This document shows positions 1 to 8,836 of a stretch of 64,000 nt of DNA, in pieces. The stretch lies in assembly GCF_024758705.1 (NCBI RefSeq), contig NZ_CP096971.1:434001-498000 (forward strand), read 5' to 3'. This stretch comes from Sphingomonas sp. SUN019. GTDB taxonomy: Bacteria > Pseudomonadota > Alphaproteobacteria > Sphingomonadales > Sphingomonadaceae. Position 1 is the first letter of the stretch, and each line of letters starts with the position of its first letter. Position numbers and translations under genes: made by a program. Under the pieces are notes generated by a model. That model made no database searches and had not been told where the DNA came from. It saw only the letters and a program-made list of their open reading frames with translations.

Positions 1-382
1 TCGCCTGCCCGTCCATCGCGTAATTGTCGCTGAGCAGCCTGTCGAATGCCGCGGGTTCGACGATCGCTATGTCGAACGGCCGCCCGAGCGCGCGGCGCAC
101 TTCGAGCAACGCCTTCGGGTCCGCCCCCTCGCGCAGCGCGACGCGGTCGCCATCCAGCACGACGCCGAATTTACGGGCGAAGAGGTAGGGCAGAATGACG
201 GGCGGGACCGCAACACCCGCGTCATTCCCGCGAAAGCGGGAACCCATCTCCGGTGCTTCGTCCGTGCCCGACGGCTGGTCTGTGGCGACCTCGGGCGATG
301 GGTTCCCGCTTTCGCGGGAATGACTAATTGGACGCGCAGGCACGTTTCCGTCCGTTTCATCGGGACGGATCGGCAGGCTCAC
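1..382 (-). CDS. gspE: Type II secretion ATPase GspE, N-terminal part (cut by window edge)
   Basis: This is the 5' end of gspE, the cytoplasmic hexameric ATPase that powers pseudopilus assembly in type II secretion. 127 codons are visible; the Walker motifs lie outside the window. The GTG start at 382 overlaps the gspD stop (GTGA), so it is translationally coupled to gspD. From about residue 63 the protein matches the GspE N-terminal domain (VILPYLFARKFGVVL, then LREGADPKALLEVRRALG). Residues 20-54 are odd: they are encoded by an inverted repeat (221-324) read in frame, giving SHSRESGNP and GSRFRGND. The open frame continues through the repeat, so I treat the gene as intact. Identity rests on the domain remnant plus the gspC-gspD-gspE order. 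Confidence 0.88.
   Translation of the reverse strand, partial: MSLPIRPDETDGNVPARPISHSRESGNPSPEVATDQPSGTDEAPEMGSRFRGNDAGVAVPPVILPYLFARKFGVVLDGDRVALREGADPKALLEVRRALGRPFDIAIVEPAAFDRLLSDNYAMDGQA
221..324. repeat. Inverted repeat, family A, inside gspE
   Basis: Two perfect 28-bp arms (221-248 and 297-324) in opposite orientation are separated by 48 bp. Each arm also holds an inner small palindrome (CCCGCGAAAGCGGG). A diverged copy of the same family lies at 25588-25676. Here the element sits wholly inside the 5' part of gspE and preserves its reading frame. Confidence 0.92.
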
Positions 383-2583
383 TTGTTCCTCCGCCGCTGC
401 TGCTTGATGACGGTCGACGTGCTGCGCACCACCGGCACGTTGACGCGCGGGTCTTCGATATTGCCCGGCACCGGGGCGGACGGAATCGGCGGGGCCGCGC
501 CCATGTAATCGCGCACCAGTTGGTCGATCGACGGCTCGCGGCCCGGCTCCTGCTCGCCCTGCTGCAGCCGGAGATAGCCGTAACGCTGTTCGGTCACCCG
601 GCGATTGTCCGCGGCCGAACGGAGGATCGTCGGGCGGATGAACACCATCAGGTTCGTCTTGGTCCGCTGCCGCGCTTTTGACCGGAACAGGTTTCCCAAT
701 ACCGGAATGTCGCCCAGCAACGGGATCTTCTCCAGCGTCCGGCGTTCGTCGTCGCTCAGCAAGCCGCCGATGATCGCGATCTGCCCGTCGTCGACGGTCA
801 GCGTCGTCTCCACCTCGCGCTTGTTCAGGATCAGGTCGCTGTTGTCGCTCGACACCGGCCCGGCGATCGAGCTGACCTGCTGGTGCAGGAACAATTTGAT
901 CGATCCGCTGGAGTTGACTTGCGGCCGTACCTCCAGCTGGATGCCGACATTCTCACGCTGCACCGTGCGGAATGCATTGTCGAAATTCTGGCTCAGCGCC
1001 TGTCCCGTGGTGATCGGGATTTCCTGCCCGACCAGGATGCGCGCTTCCTGATTGTCGAGCGTGATGAGGCTTGGCGCCTGCAGCAGGTTCGACGTCGTGT
1101 CGCTCTTCACCGCGTTGATGATCGATCCGAAGATCGTGTCCTTGCCGATCGTCCCGCCGAACCCAGCGATCCCACCGCCCGCGCCAAGGATCGAGTTGAT
1201 TGCAGACTGCGCCAGCGAATCGCTGACCGCGCTGTTCGTGCTCGTCGTGACCGTCGATCCGTTGATCGTGGTCGTCGTGGTATTCAGTTCACGAGCACCG
1301 ATCGCGCCCGCGATCGTCAGTAGATTGGGGGCGCTGTTGGAAAAGCTGGTCGTCCCGAACGCGCCACCCGACAGGCTGCCGAGCAGGAACTGGAAGCCCA
1401 GGCGGCTGGCGGTCTGGTCCGACACCTCGGCGACGATCGCCTCGACCAGCACCTGTTCGCGCCGCGTGTCGAGCTGCCGCACGACCTCGGACAATTGGCG
1501 CTGGATGTCGGCGGGGGCGGCGATGACGATCGCATTGGCCCCGGCAAAGCGCGTGACGACCGCGGCGGTGCGCCCGCCTTGCGTCGTGACCGCAGCCTCG
1601 GCCGGGGCGTTGCCCGCCGATTGGGGTGCGTTGCTGGAAGAGGTCGGCGCATTCGATGTCTGCATCGAACCGGTCGAACCCTGCTGCGCGCTCTGCCCGA
1701 AACGCGATTGCGACAGCCCCTGCTGCGGCACCTGATCGGGCGCTTGCCCCACCAGTTGCTGCAGCACCGGCAGCAATTGCGCCGCGTCTGCGTTCTCTAG
1801 GAATACGACGCGGATTTCGGTTCCGCTCTTGGCCTTGCGATCAAGATCGATCGCGACCTGCGCCAGCCGAGCTACGCTCGACGCGTCGCCGCGGATCGCG
1901 ATCGAATTGGCGCTCTCGATCGGCACCACCGACACCGCGTTTGCGACCTGCCCCGCCGCGCCGCCCTGACCGCCGCCCGCCAGCGCCTGCAACGCGGTCG
2001 CGATCTCGCGCGCGCCCGCATTCTGCAGCGCGACCGTGCGTGTTGCAGACCCGTCGGTGTCGATCCGGCGCAGCACTTCACGCACGCGGCGGATGTTGTC
2101 GGCGAAATCGGCGACGACGATCGAATTGCCGCTGCGGTTCGCGGTTACCGACCCTTGCGCGCTGACCAACGGCCGCACCGTATCGACCGCGCTCTGCGCG
2201 TCGATCGCGCGCAACCGGACGACCTCGGTCACAAACTGGTTGCGCGCCGCGCCTGCGGACCCGACGCGGCCCGGCTGCGCAGCGGCGTTGTCGGTCGGCT
2301 GGACGCGGAACGCGCCGCCCGCGGTCGGCACCGCGACCAGCCCGTTGGCGCGCAGCGTCGACAGGAAGACCTCGAAATACTCCGACCGGCTGAGCGGCCG
2401 GTCGGTGACGACGGTCACCTTCCCCTGCACGCGCGAATCGATGATGAAGGTGCGCCCGGTGACCTTCGCGGCATCGGCGATAAACGCGCGGATATCGGCG
2501 TCGCGGACGTTCAGCGTGGTCTGCGCGTTAGTCTGAGCGGCAAGCGTCAGCGCCAGCCCGGTGGCGAGCAGGAAGCGCCTCAC
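379..2583 (-). CDS. gspD: Type II secretion secretin GspD
   Basis: This encodes the outer-membrane secretin, the multimeric gate through which folded proteins leave the periplasm. The 734-residue product has a signal peptide (about 1-20), an N0 domain starting near TTLNVRDADIRAFI, and N1-N3 domains. A long Gln/Ser/Asn-rich linker (roughly 270-340) interrupts N3. The secretin core follows (LLQAPSLITLDNQEARILVG; GLLSDDERRTLEKIPLLGDIP; RSKARQRTKTNLMVFIRPTIL). The length is in the normal range for the family. The start overlaps the end of gspC by 4 bp, and the stop overlaps the gspE GTG start, so the three genes form one tightly coupled operon. Confidence 0.95.
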   Translation of the reverse strand: MRRFLLATGLALTLAAQTNAQTTLNVRDADIRAFIADAAKVTGRTFIIDSRVQGKVTVVTDRPLSRSEYFEVFLSTLRANGLVAVPTAGGAFRVQPTDNAAAQPGRVGSAGAARNQFVTEVVRLRAIDAQSAVDTVRPLVSAQGSVTANRSGNSIVVADFADNIRRVREVLRRIDTDGSATRTVALQNAGAREIATALQALAGGGQGGAAGQVANAVSVVPIESANSIAIRGDASSVARLAQVAIDLDRKAKSGTEIRVVFLENADAAQLLPVLQQLVGQAPDQVPQQGLSQSRFGQSAQQGSTGSMQTSNAPTSSSNAPQSAGNAPAEAAVTTQGGRTAAVVTRFAGANAIVIAAPADIQRQLSEVVRQLDTRREQVLVEAIVAEVSDQTASRLGFQFLLGSLSGGAFGTTSFSNSAPNLLTIAGAIGARELNTTTTTINGSTVTTSTNSAVSDSLAQSAINSILGAGGGIAGFGGTIGKDTIFGSIINAVKSDTTSNLLQAPSLITLDNQEARILVGQEIPITTGQALSQNFDNAFRTVQRENVGIQLEVRPQVNSSGSIKLFLHQQVSSIAGPVSSDNSDLILNKREVETTLTVDDGQIAIIGGLLSDDERRTLEKIPLLGDIPVLGNLFRSKARQRTKTNLMVFIRPTILRSAADNRRVTEQRYGYLRLQQGEQEPGREPSIDQLVRDYMGAAPPIPSAPVPGNIEDPRVNVPVVRSTSTVIKQQRRRNK

Positions 2584-3422
2584 TTCGGCGCCGCCATCTG
2601 CACCGCGATCGGCAAGGTCTGCCCGCCGCGCTCGACCGTCAGCGACAGATTGCCGCCGCCTGCGAAATCACTTGATAGCCGGTCGATGTCAGCCGGCCCG
2701 GTCACGGGGCGTCCGCCGATCGCAGTGACGATATCGCCGTCCTTCAGCCCCGCTGCGCGAAACGCGGCGCCTGATCCTTGCGCGCGCACCACCAGTCCGC
2801 TGATCCGCCCGCTGTCGATACGCGGGATGAAGCCCACGTCGGATTGCAATTGCTGCACCGTCACGCCCGCCCCGCCTGCCGGTGATGGCGCACCCGGCGC
2901 AGGCGCGGCTCCACCGGGCGCGGGCGCAGCAGTAACCGCCGCCGCCCCGCCCGATTGATCGAGGAACAGATCCTCCCGCACGCCGCCACGCTCGATCGCG
3001 ACATGATCGAACGCGACCTCTTTCAGAACCACACCAGGAATGATCTCTTCTCCTACCGCGATGCTTTGCTGCACCCCGTCGGGTCCGGCGACGATCGCCG
3101 ACCCCTGCCCCGTAGCTTCGTCGATACGTGTGCCGAACAGTTTCAGTTGCAGCGACGTCACCACCGCTGGACCGCTCTGCGTCCCCGAGATGCGAAAGAA
3201 TGGGTCGAACCCGCGCAGCACCGCCGCGGGCGCTGAGGGAATCACCGGCCCCGCCGGACGCCAGTCGCCCAGCGGCGACACCGGCGTCAGCACGGTCCAC
3301 ACCAGCCGCGCGCACTGCACCGCCAGCCCCGCCAGCAGCAGCAGTTCCAGCACCGAATAGACGTTCACCACCGGCAGCCGTTTCAGGATCGCCCGCGCGC
3401 GGGCGTCGAACTTCAATCGCAT
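2580..3422 (-). CDS. gspC: Type II secretion inner-membrane protein GspC, PDZ type
   Basis: GspC links the inner-membrane platform to the secretin and takes part in substrate recognition. The 280-residue product has a short basic cytoplasmic N-terminus, one membrane segment (about 21-45), and a periplasmic homology region (residues 60-165). A Pro/Ala/Gly-rich linker follows, then a C-terminal PDZ domain (about 190-278, with GLVVRAQGSGAAFRAAGLKDGD and IGGRPVTGPADI). The ATG at 3422 opens the operon. It is divergent from the oxygenase gene at 3540, so the 117 bp between them probably holds both promoters. I infer GspC from order and architecture; the sequence itself is typically poorly conserved. 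Confidence 0.9.
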   Translation of the reverse strand: MRLKFDARARAILKRLPVVNVYSVLELLLLAGLAVQCARLVWTVLTPVSPLGDWRPAGPVIPSAPAAVLRGFDPFFRISGTQSGPAVVTSLQLKLFGTRIDEATGQGSAIVAGPDGVQQSIAVGEEIIPGVVLKEVAFDHVAIERGGVREDLFLDQSGGAAAVTAAPAPGGAAPAPGAPSPAGGAGVTVQQLQSDVGFIPRIDSGRISGLVVRAQGSGAAFRAAGLKDGDIVTAIGGRPVTGPADIDRLSSDFAGGGNLSLTVERGGQTLPIAVQMAAPK

Positions 3423-3539
3423 TCGTAACGCCCGTCCCCGCAGCCGCGGCTATGGCATCCATGTTACAGGCGCATTGCAGCCTTGTGTAATATTTCTGGG
3501 GCTTGGCGCGGGCGACCGGCCGACGGTATCGTCGCGCGC

Positions 3540-4166
3540 ATGGCATCCGATCCGATCGTCGCGCGGCTGACCGCGCAACCGGGCATCCAACGCGTGCCCT
3601 CCCCCAAACTGACCTTGTTCCTGAAAAGGAATTTTCTCGACGCCGATCTGTGTGCGGCGCTGATCGAACGGATCGAAGCGCAGCGCCGCCCATCGACCAT
3701 CTCCGACTTCAACGGCGACGCCGCGTTCCGCACCAGCGAGACCTGCGACCTGCCCGCCACCGACCCGATCGTGGCGGCGGTCAACGACCGGATCGCCGCC
3801 TTCACCGGGCTCGACGCCGCGCATGGCGAACCGGTCCAGGGCCAGCGTTACGCCGTCGGTCAGGAGTTCAAGGCGCACACCGATTATTTCGAGCCGAACG
3901 GCGTCGACTATGATCGCTTCTGCGCGGTCGCGGGGAACCGCACGTGGACTGCGATGATCTATCTGAACGAGCCCTACGCCGGCGGCGCGACGCGGTTCAA
4001 GACGATCGACAAGATCGTCCAGCCCGAGAAGGGCAAACTGCTCTGCTGGGACAACCGCCGTCCCGACGGATCGCTCAACCCTGCGACGATCCATCACGGC
4101 ATGAAGGTGCGCGCAGGCACCAAGTATATCGTGACGAAGTGGTTCCGCGAACGCCCCTGGGCATAA
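3540..4166 (+). CDS. Prolyl 4-hydroxylase-type 2-oxoglutarate/Fe(II) oxygenase
   Basis: This is a predicted non-haem iron dioxygenase of the P4Hc family, which hydroxylates protein side chains using 2-oxoglutarate and O2. Numbered from the ATG at 3540 (208 residues), the iron ligands are His113 and Asp115 (HTDYF) and a distal His at 185/186 (TIHHG). Lys195 (GTKYIVTKW) is positioned to bind 2-oxoglutarate. A longer frame from a TTG at 3483 is possible, but the extra 19 residues look like upstream sequence. There is no signal peptide, so it acts in the cytoplasm. Its substrate is unknown. It is divergent from the secretion operon and convergent with the TonB receptor gene. Confidence 0.87.
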   Translation: MASDPIVARLTAQPGIQRVPSPKLTLFLKRNFLDADLCAALIERIEAQRRPSTISDFNGDAAFRTSETCDLPATDPIVAAVNDRIAAFTGLDAAHGEPVQGQRYAVGQEFKAHTDYFEPNGVDYDRFCAVAGNRTWTAMIYLNEPYAGGATRFKTIDKIVQPEKGKLLCWDNRRPDGSLNPATIHHGMKVRAGTKYIVTKWFRERPWA

Positions 4167-4192
4167 AAAAGACCCCGGCCGAAACCGGGGTC
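4165..4192 (-). terminator. Rho-independent terminator of the TonB receptor operon
   Basis: An 8-bp GC stem (4171-4178 with 4185-4192, loop CCGAAA) is followed on the minus strand by a run of six T. It lies 26 bp past the TonB receptor stop and abuts the stop codon of the convergent oxygenase gene. On the plus strand no T-run follows the stem, so it is better for minus-strand transcripts. Confidence 0.85.
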
Positions 4193-4218
4193 CAGGGGAG
4201 GACAATTCTCGTATTGTA

Positions 4219-6957
4219 CTAGAACTTCAGCCCCAGCCCGAGCGAAACCGATGCGCCGACATCGTACAGATTGTAATAGATTCGCCGGCCGTCGAACTCC
4301 TGGAACTCCTGATACTTTGTTGCGGTGATGTTGCGCGCCTCGAACTTCACCTCGGCGTTCAGGCCGAACAGGTCGACATCCTCGCGCGCCACGAAATCGA
4401 GCCGGAAACCGGGCTTCTCATAGACGTCGGGCTGGCCCGATGGACCACGCGTCGTCACGCGCTTCGTCGCATAGCTGAGCAACAAGGTCTGCTGCGACAG
4501 ATGGTCGGTGTCCTCCAGCCCGATCTGGATGTTGCCGATGTGATCGGACTGGCCGGTCAGCGGCGCGCCATCGCGGAAGAAGTTGCTTGCGGCCTGTTCG
4601 ACGCCGTTGATGACGGTCACGTCGTCCGCCCCGACCTTCAGCTTTGACTTGGTGTAGGTGTAGTTGCCGATCAGGGCGAGGCGGCGCGTCGCGAAGAATT
4701 CGCCGCCCAGCGTATCTAGCGGGAAGTATTTTTGCATCTCAAGCTCGGCCCCGTACAACGTCGCCTCGGGCGCGTTGGCGAAGCTGGTCGTGATGTCGGA
4801 CGACAGGATCGACGAATAGGTTTCGATCGGCCGATCGATCTTCTTGTAGAACCCCGCCAGCGTGATGCGCTGGTCACGCGCGAAGAACCATTCGTAGCGC
4901 GCCTCGGCATTGGTCAGCTCGCTGTCGACCAGCGAGGGGTTGCCCTGGAACGTGCGGTTTGAATCGGTGTCGATGTACAGCTGGCGGATCAGCTCTCGGA
5001 ATTGCGGCCGCGCGATCGTCTTCGACCCGCTGACCCGGAACTGCATCTCGGGCGCCAACTCGTAGGTGAGCGTGACGGCAGGCAGGAAATAATCGTTGTT
5101 CAGGTTTGTGTTAAACCCGGTCCCCAGCCCAGAATTGAACAGGTCGATCGCGGTGACGGTCTGCTTGGCCGTCTCGTAGCGAACACCTGCCGTGATGTTC
5201 AGCGACGGGAGCACCTGCGCAATGATCTGGCCGTATCCGGCGTGCGTGCGCAGCCCGGCGTCAAACGCCGCGGTCCCGTCCTGCGCCGACGTTTCCTGCA
5301 GTTCGACGCCGAAATTCTGGATCACCGAATCGGACAGCAGGTAATCGGGGCGCAATTGCTGCACCGGCACCGGCAGATTGGTCGCGCGGAACTGGAACGC
5401 GCGGCGCACCGCGGTACGCTGCGTGTCGGAATAAGCGTAACCGATCCCCAGCTTCACTTCGGGGACGATCGCATAGACCGCGTCCGCGCCGCCCGACCAC
5501 AGATCTTCGTTCAGGTCGCTGAACGCGATCGTCGCATCGCCCTTGTTGCCGCCCAGATCGTTAACGAGGCGGTCGCCGGTCGGGTCGCCCACGGTGTTTG
5601 TGCGAACATAGGTGAACGTGCGCTCATACGGCGCCTCACGCTGCGAATTGGCGTAGCCGCCGCGCAGATCGAGATCGAGGTCGCCGAACTTGAATTCGCC
5701 GACCAGTTGCGAATTGATCAGCTGGCGTTCGTACCACGCCGTATCCTGCTTCAGGACGTCGCGGTCCTGCTGGTTCTGATCGACGCCGATCGCCAGCCGC
5801 GTCTGCTTGATCGTGTCGCGGATATACAGGTTGGTCCAGCGGATCGTATTCTCGCCGAACTCCGCCGACAGCCCCAGCAGCCCGTTCACGACGACGCGAT
5901 TGTCGGTGACGACGCGGTCGAAACTGGTCTGCGGCGGCCCCGACAGATCCGCGCTGACCGAGAATTGCTGCAACGTCTGGCGCGTGCGCCAGGTATTCCC
6001 GATCCCGGCCGACGCGATCAGGCCCAGGCGCACGTCGCCAACATCCTTGCTGCCGCCGCCGGTCACGTTGCCGGAGAAGTTGATCGGCATATTGCCGACC
6101 TTCTGCACCACGCTGGTGCGCGAATTGCTCAGGCTGATCGCGATATTCTGCAGGTCGGCGCGGCTGAAATCCGCGCCCGCCAGGATCGGCTTTCCGCTGT
6201 CCAGCGCCGCCTGCAGCGGTCCCGGCACGTCGCGCGTGCCGTTGTCGAACCCGGTCCAGTCGGTCGGGCTGCCGTAATAGACGTAGCCGAGGTTGCCGGT
6301 CGTGAAACTGTCGCCGCCGACCGATCCGCTCAGCGTCACGAATGGTTCGTCCGGGGTTGATTTGGTGGTCAGGTTGATCACGCCGCCACCGAACTCGCCG
6401 GGGAAATTGACCGAATAGCTCTTCTGCACGAGCGACGATGCGATCACGTCGGTCGGGAAGATATCGAGCGGCACGACGCGCCTCAGCGGCTCCGGGCTCG
6501 GCAAGGGCGAACCGTTCAGCAACGCCAGCGAATAGCGATCGCCGAGACCACGGACATAGACGAAGCCCGCACCGACCACCGACAGGCCGGTCACGCGCTG
6601 CAAAGCACCGGCGATATCGCCTTCGCCGGTCCTCGCGATATCCTCGCTCGACAGCACCGACACGACTTGCGGGGCCTGTTGCTGCACGTCGACGCGGCGA
6701 CGGCCGACGACCACGATGTCGCCGCCGCCGGGAATCGAAACATCGGGGGCGGATTGATCGCTGGCGGAACCTTGCGGATCTTCACCCGGCTGAGACGAAA
6801 CAGGCGTAGCGGTTTGCGTCTGCTCGTCGCCTTGAGGACTGCCGGTCGCGGTCGATGGCGCGCTGGAGGTCGGCGCGGTCGTCTGCGCAAACGCCGCGGG
6901 AGCGATCAGGCTGGTGGAAACGAGCAACAGGCTCGCAAAGGATATCGGCTTCAACAT
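4219..6957 (-). CDS. TonB-dependent outer-membrane receptor
   Basis: This encodes a TonB-dependent receptor for active uptake across the outer membrane. From the ATG at 6957 the product has 912 residues: a signal peptide (1-24), a long Thr/Ser/Gln/Pro-rich stretch (25-75), and a plug domain (DIVVVGRR; LQRVTGLSVVG; VYVRGLGDRYSLALLNG). A beta-barrel ends in the usual C-terminal Phe (GLGLKF). I chose this start over the ATG six codons upstream because GGGGGA lies 6 bp before it and the signal peptide then starts cleanly. It follows the lipoprotein gene by 70 bp and very probably shares its transcript. The ligand is unknown; phosphate-containing substrates are an inference from the possible Pho box upstream. 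Confidence 0.93.
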   Translation of the reverse strand: MLKPISFASLLLVSTSLIAPAAFAQTTAPTSSAPSTATGSPQGDEQTQTATPVSSQPGEDPQGSASDQSAPDVSIPGGGDIVVVGRRRVDVQQQAPQVVSVLSSEDIARTGEGDIAGALQRVTGLSVVGAGFVYVRGLGDRYSLALLNGSPLPSPEPLRRVVPLDIFPTDVIASSLVQKSYSVNFPGEFGGGVINLTTKSTPDEPFVTLSGSVGGDSFTTGNLGYVYYGSPTDWTGFDNGTRDVPGPLQAALDSGKPILAGADFSRADLQNIAISLSNSRTSVVQKVGNMPINFSGNVTGGGSKDVGDVRLGLIASAGIGNTWRTRQTLQQFSVSADLSGPPQTSFDRVVTDNRVVVNGLLGLSAEFGENTIRWTNLYIRDTIKQTRLAIGVDQNQQDRDVLKQDTAWYERQLINSQLVGEFKFGDLDLDLRGGYANSQREAPYERTFTYVRTNTVGDPTGDRLVNDLGGNKGDATIAFSDLNEDLWSGGADAVYAIVPEVKLGIGYAYSDTQRTAVRRAFQFRATNLPVPVQQLRPDYLLSDSVIQNFGVELQETSAQDGTAAFDAGLRTHAGYGQIIAQVLPSLNITAGVRYETAKQTVTAIDLFNSGLGTGFNTNLNNDYFLPAVTLTYELAPEMQFRVSGSKTIARPQFRELIRQLYIDTDSNRTFQGNPSLVDSELTNAEARYEWFFARDQRITLAGFYKKIDRPIETYSSILSSDITTSFANAPEATLYGAELEMQKYFPLDTLGGEFFATRRLALIGNYTYTKSKLKVGADDVTVINGVEQAASNFFRDGAPLTGQSDHIGNIQIGLEDTDHLSQQTLLLSYATKRVTTRGPSGQPDVYEKPGFRLDFVAREDVDLFGLNAEVKFEARNITATKYQEFQEFDGRRIYYNLYDVGASVSLGLGLKF

Positions 6958-7027
6958 TTCAAATCCCCCGGGCATTCAACAATCGACGGCGGGGACGACC
7001 TGTCGGCCGCCCCCCGCACGCCCGGCA

Positions 7028-8608
7028 TCAGGTGGTGGGCAGAGTGGTGCACGCCCCGCCGGCACTGCCGAAATCGGCGGTCGCTGAGTTGCAGGTCCAG
7101 TTGCGATACCAGGTGTCGTTCGCATCCTTGACCGCGCCGACATAGCTCGCAGCGGTGAAGAACCCACCCGAATTGACCACTGTCGTCGGGTCCGCCGCGG
7201 TCGCCGCGGTTTCGTTCGCGCCGTTGATGAAGCCGTTGGTCAGCGTGGTCGTGAACGCTGAATTGTTGTTCGTGCCAGCGTTGAAGATCGACTGCACATC
7301 GGCGGTCGCGACGCCGCCCGACCCGTTGAACGCCGGGTTGCAACCCGCCAGCAGGACCGAGAAGAAGCGCGGCGGACCGGCTTCGTCGAGGGCGGCATTC
7401 GCCGCCTGCGTCGTGGTCAGGCTGTTGATGCGCAAGCACGGCAGATTGGCAGGCGACGAAACGACGCCGTTGATCATCGTATAGTCGGTGCCGCCGCGCA
7501 GCAGCATCGCACTCACGTCCGCGCCCGAAGTCGAACGCTGGATGAAGGTGAAGTTCGACAGCGTCACGTTCTGGCGCGGCACGGCGTCTTCATTGCCGTT
7601 CGAATCCGCCTCGATCATCGCATCGCCCACCGCACCACCGGCACGCTGGATAGCGATCACGTACTGGATGAAGCCCTTGTACCCGACGTCGGTGTCGAGA
7701 TTGTCGTCCTCGTTCCCGGTCAGGACGAGATACTTCATGTTCGGACGCCCGCCGAACACCTCGATGCCGTCGTCCGAGCTGTTGTGGATCTGGATGTGGT
7801 CCAGTGTCGTGCCCGAACCGACGCCCGACGGGGTCAGGCCCTGCAGTTCGCTGGCGGCCGACAGGATGAAGCCCGAATAGCGGATCTGGACGTAGCTCAT
7901 CCGGCCGCTGCTGTCGGCCGGCGTTGCGCCGCCGTAGAGCGCGTTGGACGTGCCTTCGGTGTCACGCTCGCACGCGGTGGTGCCGGGCGCCGCGCCCGGT
8001 GCAAGGCAATCGGTGATCGGCGCACGGCCCAGGAGAACCACGCCACCCCATAGCTGCGACGTATTGTCGTCGGTCTGGCCAACGACGTTGCCACGACCGG
8101 TGAAGATGATCGGTTGAGTCGCGGTGCCGACCGCATTGATCTGGTTGCCGCGATTGACCGCCAGGAACGACACGCCAGTCGCACCGAAGACGACGACGCC
8201 CGGATCGATCGTCAGCGTCGCGGTATTGCCGGTGCTCGCCGCACCCGCATCGGTGCCGACGTCGACGCGCCCATCGAGCGAGTAGACGACGCCCGCCACT
8301 TTGGGGATCTGCGTCGAGGCGGTGAAGCGCACCGGGAAGGCGCAGTTGCGATAGGTGCCGGTCGGGCCGGTGATGGTGCCGCGATCGACCAGCGGGTTCG
8401 GCCCCGCTATCGTGGGACAAGCCGCGGCTGGCGTGACGAGGCCCGCGCCCGGCGTGGGGGTCGGCGATGGCGCAGGCGTCGGGGTCGGCGACGGGATCAC
8501 GATCACGCCTTCGCCGGGGGAAGCAATATCGCTCGCGCCGCAGGCCGAGAGGGCGGCGATGGCGCTGCCCGCCATCAGCATGAGCGAAGCGCGCTTGAAG
8601 CTGGTCAT
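7028..8608 (-). CDS. Large outer-membrane/surface lipoprotein paired with the TonB receptor
   Basis: The protein starts at the ATG at 8608, with an AGGGAG box 6 bp upstream, and has 526 residues. It has a lipoprotein signal with lipobox LSAC and acylated Cys23, then a Pro/Thr/Ser linker (SPTPTPAPSPTPTPG). A long Gly/Asn/Thr-rich region follows that looks like a beta-helix or other repetitive beta fold. Motifs such as GIEVFGGRPNMKYLVLTG and GNEDDNLDTDVGYKG recur in this uncharacterised family. Several Cys lie in the middle and at the C-terminus (NCAF, CERDTEG, NWTCNS, GGACTT) and may form disulphides. I recognise no catalytic motif. It is the first gene of an operon with the TonB receptor, so it may capture or process that receptor's ligand. 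Secretion to the surface by the neighbouring type II system is speculation. Confidence 0.8.
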   Translation of the reverse strand: MTSFKRASLMLMAGSAIAALSACGASDIASPGEGVIVIPSPTPTPAPSPTPTPGAGLVTPAAACPTIAGPNPLVDRGTITGPTGTYRNCAFPVRFTASTQIPKVAGVVYSLDGRVDVGTDAGAASTGNTATLTIDPGVVVFGATGVSFLAVNRGNQINAVGTATQPIIFTGRGNVVGQTDDNTSQLWGGVVLLGRAPITDCLAPGAAPGTTACERDTEGTSNALYGGATPADSSGRMSYVQIRYSGFILSAASELQGLTPSGVGSGTTLDHIQIHNSSDDGIEVFGGRPNMKYLVLTGNEDDNLDTDVGYKGFIQYVIAIQRAGGAVGDAMIEADSNGNEDAVPRQNVTLSNFTFIQRSTSGADVSAMLLRGGTDYTMINGVVSSPANLPCLRINSLTTTQAANAALDEAGPPRFFSVLLAGCNPAFNGSGGVATADVQSIFNAGTNNNSAFTTTLTNGFINGANETAATAADPTTVVNSGGFFTAASYVGAVKDANDTWYRNWTCNSATADFGSAGGACTTLPTT

Positions 8609-8739
8609 GTGGAACTCCCTGAACCTGTTGCAGGCGTGACGACTGGCCGATTCGGACCCCCCGATCGGCTTCGACAGCCGCACTAGGAGCGGCGCATGAC
8701 AGGGATGTTGGGTTTCGGGGTCGGTTCGGAGACTCTTGC

Positions 8740-8757
8740 ATGGCGGTTTCGTGACAG
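8740..8757 (-). promoter_or_regulatory. Possible PhoB box upstream of the lipoprotein-TonB operon
   Basis: On the minus strand CTGTCACGAAACCGCCAT matches the 18-bp Pho-box consensus (two CTGTCAT half-sites four bases apart) at 14 of 18 positions. A perfect half-site CTGTCAT lies 55 bp further downstream (8702-8696), a multiple of the 11-bp Pho repeat. Both lie 90-150 bp upstream of the lipoprotein ATG. This is pattern matching by eye only. Confidence 0.4.
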
Positions 8758-8797
8758 CCGCCACCCAAGCCGCAGAAACAAGAGCGCCTTAACGACA

Positions 8798-8831
8798 AGA
8801 CCCCGCTGCTCACGATGGAGCAACGGGGTCT
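8798..8831 (-). terminator. Hairpin terminator after tRNA-Val
   Basis: A 14-bp stem with one wobble pair (8798-8811 with 8818-8831) and a 6-base loop lies 5 bp past the tRNA 3' end on the minus strand. It is followed by TTGTCGTT, a weak T-rich tract. Confidence 0.65.
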
Positions 8832-8836
8832 ATCAA

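Noticed and set aside
67..360. A 97-codon frame with VIPAKAGTH and WVPAFAGMT
   Set aside because: These are repeat-derived peptides read in another frame of the same inverted repeat; the real frame here is gspE.
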